Shown: piece after piece, positions 6,036 through 11,300 of the stretch | Position numbering within the stretch: the stretch's first letter is position 1 | How the letters are laid out: each line of letters opens with the position of its first letter | NCBI GenBank assembly: GCA_026002025.1 | Contig: BOAU01000069.1 | Location: 1-11,300, forward strand | Source of the DNA: Spirochaetia bacterium | Lineage (GTDB): Bacteria; Spirochaetota; Spirochaetia; Treponematales; Breznakiellaceae | Direction: 5' to 3' | DNA length: 11,300 nucleotides | The notes under the pieces: model-generated | What the model saw: the letters and a program-made list of their open reading frames with translations, nothing else | What the model was told of the DNA's origin: nothing | The model's database searches: none | Made by a program: the position numbers and the translations under genes

Positions 6036-6530
6036 TTAATGCTCCGCATCCCTCGCCAGCAAAAACAGCAGATCCGATAAGCGGTTCATATATTGCAGCA
6101 GTTCCGGCGGGACAGGCTCCGCATGGTTAAGGCTCACGAGCCGCCGCTCCGCCCGGCGGCAGAGGGTACGGGCAATATGCAGCTGGGCGGATGCGGGATT
6201 TTCACCGGGGATGATGAAGTTCCGCAGAGGGGGCAGCGCTGCTTCCAGTTCCGCGGCCTGATTTTCAAGCCTCATTGTATTGAAGGCTGGTTCCGGCCCC
6301 GCCGCTGCGCCTCCGGCAATAATACCCGATATGGCTAAAATTTCTTCCTGAATTTTTTTGATGATTTCACCGGTATGCGGTTTTACTGCGGCGCAGCGAC
6401 TAGCCCCCAGAAAGGCGTTGAGTTCGTCCAGAGCGCCCAGGCATTCGATCCGGGGATGATCCTTGGGGACCCGTCCGCCGCCGGGGAATGAGGTGGTCCC
6501 ATCATCCCCGGTCTTTGTGGTGATGCTCAT
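6036..6530 (-). CDS. Cob(I)alamin adenosyltransferase, PduO type
   Basis: This enzyme transfers the adenosyl group of ATP to cob(I)alamin, making the adenosylcobalamin cofactor. The 164-residue protein has all the PduO-family signatures: TKTGDDGTTSF (residues 5-15, ATP-binding), GRVPKDHPRIECLGALDELN (19-38), FIIPGENPASAQLHIARTLC (105-124), RRAERRLV (125-132) and YMNRLSDLLFLLAR (147-160). It is a single-domain version and is expected to be cytosolic and trimeric. The ATG at 6530 lies two bases after the stop of the upstream alaX-like gene in the junction TAAGGATG, so translation is probably coupled. The name pduO or cobO would depend on convention, so no symbol is given. No other cobalamin gene lies in the window. 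Confidence 0.93.
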   Translation of the reverse strand: MSITTKTGDDGTTSFPGGGRVPKDHPRIECLGALDELNAFLGASRCAAVKPHTGEIIKKIQEEILAISGIIAGGAAAGPEPAFNTMRLENQAAELEAALPPLRNFIIPGENPASAQLHIARTLCRRAERRLVSLNHAEPVPPELLQYMNRLSDLLFLLARDAEH

Positions 6531-6532
6531 CC

Positions 6533-7801
6533 TTATTTGGCCAGGGCTGCACTTGCCGCCCGTACATCGGCGAGAAAAGCGGTCAGGGCTTCTGCGGAAT
6601 CAAAGAGGCCCTGGAAGAAACCGGGGCCGCCGCCGCCCTTGCCTCCGCGGGCTTCCATGGCATCCTTCAACAGGGGCCGGATATCGGTAGTTTTTACCGA
6701 GCAGAAACCGGCGAACTTTTTGTCAGTTTCCGAGGCAAGCACCAGTATTGCAACGGTCTTCTTCTGGGCCGCCCGGCCGATGCGGAGGATTTCTTCGATA
6801 CCCGCATCGGGCCAGGTTTCTACCAACACGGTTCCTGCGCCGTTGCTTGCGCCGTTACCGCTGTTGCTTGCACTGATTTTGTTTAACAAGGCTTCCGCCT
6901 TGATTTCCGCGGCGGCTTCTTCAAAGGCCTTGAGGTTCTGTTCCAGTTTAGCGGTTTTTTCCAGAAGGGCCTGAACCGCCCTGCCGGTTTCGTTCACCGG
7001 GACCTTGAGGCTGCGGGAGATGAGGTCGGCGTTCTGCCGGAGCAGGCGGCTGTCATTAAGGCAGCGGCGGCCCGCGATAAAGGTGACGCGGGTCATGCCC
7101 TTGTACTTTTCCGCGCCAAGGATGCGGAGCATGCCGATCTGTCCGATTGATGTACAGTGGGTGCCGCAGCAGGGGGAAAAATCGTTTCCCTCGATTTCCA
7201 CCACCCGGATCACCTCTTCACCCTGGGGAATTTTTTTCCGCAGGGGAAAGGATGCGACATCCTCCGGGGGACAGAGGTGGATGATCACCGGATGATCCTC
7301 TTCGATGGCATCCGCCGCGGCTTCTTCAACCTTGATCAGTGTTTCTGCGGAAAGTTCTGCGGGATCTCCCGATGTATCCACATCAATGGTGCAGGTTTCT
7401 TCACCCAGGTGCATGGACACGGTGTATTTCCCGGTGAGGCGCAGAATGGTCCCCGACAGAAGATGCTGGGCGCTGTGGTGGACTGTGAGGTCCCGGCGGC
7501 GCTTTGCGTCCAACAGTAATACTGCGCTTCCGGGCGACAGTGTTACTGCGTCGGCGGCATTTACCAGATGAAGTATTTCTTCACCTTTTTCACCGGGAAC
7601 AACCGAAGGTTTTTCCTGCACATCTACCAGAGGAACACCGTTGATGCTCCCCCGGTCCGCGCCCTGTCCGCCCCCTTCGGGGTAGAAAATAGTTTTATCA
7701 AGAACAATCGCGATTTTATCCCCCGCCGGCCGCAGTTCCAGTATTTTTGCCTGATAGGGCGCGGCGGAGGAATAATCGTAATAGACCCGTTCGGTCTGCA
7801 T
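6533..7801 (-). CDS. Alanyl-tRNA editing protein, AlaX long form
   Basis: AlaX proteins are free-standing relatives of the AlaRS editing domain that hydrolyse mischarged Ser-tRNA(Ala). This 422-residue protein matches the long AlaX form. The N-terminal part has FYPEGGGQGADRG (39-51). The editing core has the zinc ligands HHSAQH (His109, His113) and SPCCGTHC (Cys211, His215). A coiled-coil segment (about 275-310) and a low-complexity Ser/Asn/Gly linker (about 309-324) lead to a DHHA1-type C-terminal domain with ARGGKGGGGPGFFQG (384-398). There is no aminoacylation domain, so it is not AlaRS itself. The start ATG shares its A with the TGA of the upstream thuA-like gene (TGATG), giving tight coupling; a two-base gap separates it from the next gene. 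Why it sits in an operon with sugar-oxidation genes is not clear from sequence. Confidence 0.92.
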   Translation of the reverse strand: MQTERVYYDYSSAAPYQAKILELRPAGDKIAIVLDKTIFYPEGGGQGADRGSINGVPLVDVQEKPSVVPGEKGEEILHLVNAADAVTLSPGSAVLLLDAKRRRDLTVHHSAQHLLSGTILRLTGKYTVSMHLGEETCTIDVDTSGDPAELSAETLIKVEEAAADAIEEDHPVIIHLCPPEDVASFPLRKKIPQGEEVIRVVEIEGNDFSPCCGTHCTSIGQIGMLRILGAEKYKGMTRVTFIAGRRCLNDSRLLRQNADLISRSLKVPVNETGRAVQALLEKTAKLEQNLKAFEEAAAEIKAEALLNKISASNSGNGASNGAGTVLVETWPDAGIEEILRIGRAAQKKTVAILVLASETDKKFAGFCSVKTTDIRPLLKDAMEARGGKGGGGPGFFQGLFDSAEALTAFLADVRAASAALAK

Positions 7802-8589
7802 CAGCCGATTTTTTCCAGCGGCGTCTTGTCATTGGGGCATTCCCGATCCGCTACGATGACACTGGGCCGCGCCCACTTCACCGCATTGGTGATGACCTTC
7901 TGCACGGTTTCGTTGTGATAATTGGGATAGGTCTCGTGGCCGGGCTGGAAGTAGAAAACCTTGCCGTATTCCCGGTGATAGGTCACGCCGCTGCGGAACA
8001 CGTTGCCCCCCTCATACCAGCTGATAAACACCGTGCTGTCCGGTTCGGGGATGCCGAAGGGCTCGCTGTACATCTCTTCTTTGTCGATCACAAACTGTGT
8101 CGGGATGCCTGCGGCGATGGGGTGGGCGGGGTTGGCGGTCCATACCCGGCAGCGCTCGTCGGCTTCACGCCAGGAGAGGCGGCCGCTGGTTCCCAAAAGA
8201 TTTACAAAGGGCTTTGAACGGTGGGCGGAATGGAGGAAGATAATCCCCATCCCCCGCTGAACCCGGTCCGCCACCCGCTGCACGAAGCGATCTTCAACCA
8301 GATGGTGGTACATATGTCCCCACCAGACAAGCACATCGGTGTTGTTCAGGACCTGTTCCGAAAGCCCCTGCTCGGGATCGCTGATGATCGAAACCCCGGC
8401 CTTAATATCGCTGTCCTTGTTGAGGAAATCCGCAATGGTGTTGTGCAGCCCCTGTGGGTAGATGTCGGCCACTTCCTTCCGCTTCTGCAGATTAAAAAGG
8501 GACTTTCCGCCAAAAGCTTCTTCCATGGAAGCAGGGCTTGGCAGATTAGCAAAATATTCATTCCATACGGTAACTTTAATCTGACTCAT
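7801..8589 (-). CDS. ThuA-like domain protein
   Basis: The 262-residue protein belongs to the ThuA-like family, which has a glutamine-amidotransferase-like fold and is named after Sinorhizobium trehalose utilisation. Visible hallmarks are DVLVWWGHMYHHLVEDRFV (about 85-103), GMGIIFLHSAHRSKPF (113-128), RLSWREADERCRVW (137-150), NPAHPIAAGIP (153-163) and YGKVFYFQPGHETYPNYHN (208-226). The many His and aromatic residues are typical. No signal peptide is visible, so it is probably cytosolic. The ATG at 8589 follows AAGGAG with seven bases between, 10 bases after the stop of the dehydrogenase gene. In rhizobia ThuA acts with the dehydrogenase ThuB to make 3-keto derivatives of disaccharides; the adjacency here suggests the same partnership, with an unknown substrate. 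Confidence 0.88.
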   Translation of the reverse strand: MSQIKVTVWNEYFANLPSPASMEEAFGGKSLFNLQKRKEVADIYPQGLHNTIADFLNKDSDIKAGVSIISDPEQGLSEQVLNNTDVLVWWGHMYHHLVEDRFVQRVADRVQRGMGIIFLHSAHRSKPFVNLLGTSGRLSWREADERCRVWTANPAHPIAAGIPTQFVIDKEEMYSEPFGIPEPDSTVFISWYEGGNVFRSGVTYHREYGKVFYFQPGHETYPNYHNETVQKVITNAVKWARPSVIVADRECPNDKTPLEKIG

Positions 8590-8599
8590 CTTCGACTCC

Positions 8600-9685
8600 T
8601 TAATTGAAATAGTGGGGCTTGCCGGTCTTGGCGGAATCGTAGATCCCTTCCAGAATCTGGGTAACCACCGCCGCTTCTTCGGGCTTTACATAGAGTTTGC
8701 CCTTGCCCTGAATGGCCTTTGCGAAGGTCTGGGCTTCCAGGTCCTGAGCCTTGATTCCCGAACCGTCATAGAAGGCAACCCCGCCCGCCCCAAGGTCCGG
8801 GGTGAGCACGTACTGCTTGCCGTTTTTAATGCCGTTGATGGTGAGGCGGCCCTCCTGGGGCATGTCTGCGCCGGCCTTGGTCCCGCTCAGGGTGGTAACC
8901 GCTTCCCGCACATCGGTGGTGTTCAGGGCCCAGGCGCTTTGCAGAATGATGGTGGCCCCGTTCTTCATAACGATGAAGCCGAAGGCGGAATCTTCTACGG
9001 TAAACTTTTTCGGGTCCCAGTCGCCCCAGGCGTTGCCGGTCCTTTTGTCCTTGTTGAGTTTGTGGTAGGTGGTGCCCACCGCATAGGCAGGCTCGTAGTT
9101 GTTCATCATGAATAAGGTGAGGTCCAGCGCATGGGTGCCGATGTCGATAAGGGGGCCGCCGCCCTGTTTTTCTTCATCAAGGAAGACGCCCCAGGTGGGA
9201 ACCGCCCGCCTGCGTATGGCGGTGGCCTTGGCAAAGTAAATGTCCCCCAGGACGCCGTTGTCGCATTCTTCTTTAAGGAAGAGGCTGTCCGCCCGGTAGC
9301 GGTTCTGGTAGCCGATGGTGAGGAGCTTGCCGCTCTTGTCCCGGGCGTCCAGCATGGCCTTGGCCTCGGCGTAACTTTTCGCCATGGGCTTTTCACAAAG
9401 CACATTTTTCCCCGCCTTCAGGGCATCAATGCTGATCGGCGCGTGGGAGATGTTGGGGGTCAGCACAAAGACCGCGTCCAGGTCTTCCTTCAAAAGTTCA
9501 TGGTAATCCTTGAAAACCTTTCCTTTGCCATCCGAATAATCCCTGTTCGCCTTTTCGGCCCGTTCAATAATGGTATCGCAGAATGCGCATATCTCCACAT
9601 CCTGAAGTTTCTGCAGCGCCGGTAAATGCTTGCCGTTGGCAATGCCCCCGCATCCGATAAGTCCGTATTTCAGTTTCTTGCCCAT
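8600..9685 (-). CDS. Gfo/Idh/MocA-family oxidoreductase
   Basis: This 361-residue NAD(P)-dependent dehydrogenase probably oxidises a sugar or sugar derivative. The Rossmann fold starts with YGLIGCGGIANGKHLPAL (7-24); the family's CEKP motif (Lys99 in EKP) is at 97-100; and the C-terminal domain has DIGTHALDL (181-189), whose His185 is the usual catalytic histidine. No signal peptide is present. I chose the ATG at 9685 because GGAGG lies five bases upstream and the family N-terminus begins there; an in-frame GTG at 9721 would add 12 residues encoded by the promoter's -10 and the Shine-Dalgarno. It heads a minus-strand operon with thuA-like, alaX-like and adenosyltransferase genes. Pairing with the ThuA-like gene resembles thuB-thuA; substrate unknown. 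Confidence 0.92.
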   Translation of the reverse strand: MGKKLKYGLIGCGGIANGKHLPALQKLQDVEICAFCDTIIERAEKANRDYSDGKGKVFKDYHELLKEDLDAVFVLTPNISHAPISIDALKAGKNVLCEKPMAKSYAEAKAMLDARDKSGKLLTIGYQNRYRADSLFLKEECDNGVLGDIYFAKATAIRRRAVPTWGVFLDEEKQGGGPLIDIGTHALDLTLFMMNNYEPAYAVGTTYHKLNKDKRTGNAWGDWDPKKFTVEDSAFGFIVMKNGATIILQSAWALNTTDVREAVTTLSGTKAGADMPQEGRLTINGIKNGKQYVLTPDLGAGGVAFYDGSGIKAQDLEAQTFAKAIQGKGKLYVKPEEAAVVTQILEGIYDSAKTGKPHYFN

Positions 9686-9709
9686 CCGATCCTCCTCTAA
9701 GATATATCT

Positions 9710-9739
9710 AGTATATAACACGAAGGGCGCTTAGGTGAA
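9710..9739 (-). promoter_or_regulatory. Promoter of the gfo-thuA-alaX-pduO operon
   Basis: Read on the minus strand: TTCACC (9739-9734), an 18-base spacer and TATACT (9715-9710). A start near 9703 gives a leader of about 18 bases that contains GGAGG at 9695-9691. Confidence 0.5.
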
Positions 9740-9755
9740 GGCCGTAAGGCATCAC
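9735..9755. promoter_or_regulatory. Interrupted dyad between divergent genes
   Basis: GTGA (9735-9738) and GCC (9741-9743) are mirrored by GGC (9748-9750) and TCAC (9752-9755) around GTAA, with a one-base asymmetry. The dyad covers the -35 of the gfo promoter and lies 29 bases upstream of the trmH -10, so it could be an operator for either gene. The arms are short. Confidence 0.25.
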
Positions 9756-9780
9756 AACGGGGTGAAAAAATTGAGGTTTC

Positions 9781-9789
9781 TGTTATACT
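9781..9789 (+). promoter_or_regulatory. Extended -10 promoter of the RNA methyltransferase gene
   Basis: TGTTATACT is an extended -10. It ends six bases before the ATG at 9796, so the A of the start codon is the predicted first transcribed base. No good -35 is seen at 16-18 bases, as is common for extended -10 promoters. Confidence 0.55.
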
Positions 9790-9795
9790 GAAAAA

Positions 9796-10584
9796 ATGCG
9801 TAACCGGTTAACCGAAGAACTGGCGGTCTGCGGCTTCAATGCCGCCCTTGCCCTGGGGGAGTATCACCCTGAAAAAATAAACCGCCTTTTTTTGCGTCAG
9901 GACCGTCTGCCGGCTTTTTCAAAAATCTGCAAGTACCTGGCGGAAAAAAAACATCCCTACAAGATCTGCGCCGATGATGAACTGGAACGGCTCTGTAAAA
10001 GCAACCGTCACCAAGGCGTGGTTGCCATGATAGAAGAGCCCGTGGTAGAGCCTGCTTCCGAAGATGATTTAGCCCGCTGGGCCGCAGAGGGCAGGACCGG
10101 CCTCATCCTCCATTCCGTGGGGAACGATCACAACCTGGGGGCCATGGTCCGCTCCGCCGCTTTTTTTGACGCCCACTTCATCATCCTGAGCGGTGAGGAC
10201 AGGGAAGCCCGGCTCACCACCAGCGCCTACCGTGTTGCCGAGGGCGGCATGGAGCACGTGATTTTCCGCAGCGTCCGCAGCACCGCCGCCTTCCTCAAGG
10301 CCGCCTCAAAACAAATGGTCACCATCGGCGCCGACCCCCGTGCCCGCCGACGCATCCGCGATCTGGGCGCCGTTATTGCGGACATGGCGGCGCGGTTTAA
10401 AGGTGGGACTGCCGGCCATCACCCTGCGGTTGCGTTAGTTGTGGGGAATGAGGAGACCGGGCTGCCGGATGAGGTTAAGGCGCTCTGCTCAGCACTGGTA
10501 CGTATCCCCGGCACGGGGAATATTGAAAGCTTGAATGTGGCGCAGGCGGCAACTTTGTTTTTACATGAGATGTACGAGTTGTAG
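9796..10584 (+). CDS. SpoU/TrmH-family RNA 2'-O-methyltransferase
   Basis: The 262-residue protein is a SPOUT methyltransferase that would add a 2'-O-methyl group to tRNA or rRNA using S-adenosylmethionine. An N-terminal substrate-binding region (about 1-85) has CGFNAALAL and NRHQGVVAM. The knotted catalytic domain has motif 1 NDHNLGAMVRSAAFFDA (110-126, Arg119), motif 2 ALVVGNEETGL (213-223) and motif 3 RIPGTGNIESLNVAQAATLF (236-255). The form is closer to RlmB and E. coli YfiF-type proteins than to TrmL, but the target nucleotide cannot be told from sequence. The ATG at 9796 has only GAAAAA before it and no Shine-Dalgarno; a -10 ends six bases upstream, suggesting leaderless translation. 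It diverges from the gfo operon. Confidence 0.9.
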   Translation: MRNRLTEELAVCGFNAALALGEYHPEKINRLFLRQDRLPAFSKICKYLAEKKHPYKICADDELERLCKSNRHQGVVAMIEEPVVEPASEDDLARWAAEGRTGLILHSVGNDHNLGAMVRSAAFFDAHFIILSGEDREARLTTSAYRVAEGGMEHVIFRSVRSTAAFLKAASKQMVTIGADPRARRRIRDLGAVIADMAARFKGGTAGHHPAVALVVGNEETGLPDEVKALCSALVRIPGTGNIESLNVAQAATLFLHEMYEL

Positions 10585-10677
10585 GATTTATCGAAAAAAT
10601 TTGCAAAAAATTGCCTCTTATTAAACCACTGCTCATCCTGGTGCCCTATATATAAAAAGGGGTGGAAACTCAAGCGG

Positions 10678-10706
10678 TTGATATTACGTAAAATACGTAT
10701 TATTAT
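10678..10706 (+). promoter_or_regulatory. hicAB promoter with embedded operator
   Basis: TTGATA (10678-10683), 17 bases and TATTAT (10701-10706) form a good promoter. Between the hexamers, ATATTACGTA (10681-10690) and TACGTATTAT (10694-10703) are inverted repeats matching at 9 of 10 positions around AAA. An antitoxin dimer bound there would cover both hexamers, as expected for HicB autoregulation. The predicted start near 10713 would leave AGGAG (10707-10711) outside the mRNA, so a second upstream promoter, perhaps at TATATA near 10647, may also exist. Confidence 0.6.
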
Positions 10707-10718
10707 AGGAGTGACAGG

Positions 10719-10895
10719 TTGAAGCGCAGGGATTTAATCAAAATGCTGGAAGCAGGAGGCTACCGGTTGAACAGAACAGGAGATCACGCCATTTATGAGA
10801 AATCCGGCAGCCGATCCGTTCAGGTCCCCAATCATCGGGAAATTAACGAGAATACAGCCAGGGCCATTCTAAAAATCGCCGGACTGTCTAAGTGA
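10719..10895 (+). CDS. hicA: HicA toxin (mRNA interferase), TTG start
   Basis: This 58-residue protein is a HicA-family toxin, a small double-stranded-RNA-binding-like fold that cleaves mRNA when free of its antitoxin. It begins with TTG at 10719 (read as Met), followed by KRRDLIKMLEAGGYRLNRTG, and contains GDHAIYEKSG with the conserved catalytic His23, then SVQVPNHREINENTARAILK and AGLSK. These are the usual HicA signatures over the full length, so the gene looks intact. AGGAG lies seven bases before the TTG. An internal ATG at codon 9 would remove the first helix and is unlikely to be the start. hicB begins 10 bases after the stop, on the same strand, completing a standard toxin-first hicAB operon. 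An unaided gene finder could miss it because of its size and start codon. Confidence 0.9.
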   Translation: MKRRDLIKMLEAGGYRLNRTGDHAIYEKSGSRSVQVPNHREINENTARAILKIAGLSK

Positions 10896-10905
10896 GAGGT
10901 GTTTT

Positions 10906-11277
10906 ATGGAGTATGTTTATCCCGCGATTTTTCATAAAAATGATGATGAGAGTTATACCATTATGTATCCTGATTTGCCCGGCTGCATTAGTGAAGGCAA
11001 GTCCCTAGAAAATGCCCTATATATGGCTCAAAGGGCCTTATCCCAATGGATTAGCTATATGATTGACAAAAACCAGGATCTGCCGCAAGCCTCATTAACC
11101 ATGGATATAAAAACAGATAAACATGAATTTGTTAACTTTATCTGTATACCGATAAGGGACAAACATGCGGTAAAACGTACGGTGAGTATCCCAAAGTGGA
11201 TGGATGATAGGGCAGCCAGGGCCGGTTTAAGCCTGTCCCGTGTTTTGCAGGATGCCCTGAATGAACGTCTGGTATAG
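10906..11277 (+). CDS. hicB: HicB antitoxin
   Basis: The 123-residue antitoxin binds and blocks HicA and represses the operon. Its N-terminal HicB domain (about 3-60) has YPAIFHKNDDESYTIMYPDL and PGCISEGKSLENAL, a degraded RNase H-like fold. The C-terminal part (about 88-122) has KRTVSIPKWMDDRAARAGLS and SRVLQDALNERL, a ribbon-helix-helix-like DNA-binding domain. That half would recognise the inverted repeat in the hicAB promoter. The ATG at 10906 follows GAGAGGTG at normal spacing, 10 bases after hicA. The length is normal and no frameshift is seen. The remaining 23 bases of the window after its stop hold only a T-run and no clear terminator. Confidence 0.92.
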   Translation: MEYVYPAIFHKNDDESYTIMYPDLPGCISEGKSLENALYMAQRALSQWISYMIDKNQDLPQASLTMDIKTDKHEFVNFICIPIRDKHAVKRTVSIPKWMDDRAARAGLSLSRVLQDALNERLV

Positions 11278-11300
11278 TTTTTGATAGTACGTTTTTTTAC

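Noticed and set aside
7747..8217. Plus-strand open frame opposite the ThuA-like gene
   Set aside because: It has low-information composition, no Shine-Dalgarno, and the opposite strand is clearly coding.
8612..9625. Plus-strand open frames opposite the Gfo/Idh/MocA gene
   Set aside because: They are shadows of a conserved gene with no upstream signals or recognisable motifs.
9686..9721. N-terminal extension of the Gfo/Idh/MocA protein to a GTG
   Set aside because: The extra 12 codons consist of the promoter -10 and the GGAGG ribosome-binding site for the ATG at 9685.
10600..10620. Terminator after the RNA methyltransferase gene (GCAA/TTGC hairpin)
   Set aside because: The stem is only four base pairs and no T-run follows.

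Overview
The window looks like a stretch of spirochaete chromosome, most likely a Treponema of the termite-gut or environmental type. This is an inference from gene content (rny near ymdB, a membrane-anchored GerMN protein, a PduO-type cobalamin adenosyltransferase, B12 and sugar-oxidation genes) and from moderate-to-high GC in the core genes; no rRNA or other decisive marker is present. No tRNA, rRNA, CRISPR array or intact insertion sequence was seen.

Region 1 (1-2200) is visibly AT-rich and accessory. It opens with a perfect 21-bp inverted repeat. Two translationally coupled membrane-protein genes follow: a DUF805 protein with an extra C-terminal module, and a zinc-ribbon/DUF4190 protein. 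After them comes a decaying stretch with a short Cys/Trp-rich reading frame that has no normal start codon and an internally deleted, frameshifted remnant of a DUF72 (YecE-like) gene. Region 2 (2200-5084) is core: rny (ribonuclease Y) with its own promoter and a strong terminator, an XRE-type regulator on the opposite strand, and ymdB (cyclic-nucleotide phosphodiesterase family). The rny/ymdB neighbourhood known from Firmicutes is kept, but with the regulator wedged in.

Region 3 (5081-9685) is read entirely on the minus strand. A Gfo/Idh/MocA dehydrogenase and a ThuA-like protein form a pair resembling thuB-thuA. They are followed, with coupled start/stop junctions, by an AlaX-type alanyl-tRNA editing protein and a PduO-type cob(I)alamin adenosyltransferase. 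A GerMN-domain envelope protein lies 43 bases further on and appears to have its own promoter. Its stop codon overlaps that of the convergent ymdB.

Region 4 (9796-11277) has a SpoU/TrmH-family RNA methyltransferase on the plus strand, then a complete hicAB toxin-antitoxin pair. The 58-residue hicA starts at TTG. A near-perfect inverted repeat sits between the -35 and -10 of the hicAB promoter and is a good candidate for the HicB operator.

The recurring pattern is promoter geometry. Five genes (DUF72 remnant, XRE regulator, ymdB, gerMN, trmH) have a -10-like hexamer ending 6-8 bases before the start codon and no convincing Shine-Dalgarno. This predicts leaderless or nearly leaderless mRNAs. 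rny, gfo, thuA, DUF805, DUF4190 and hicB have ordinary Shine-Dalgarno sites.
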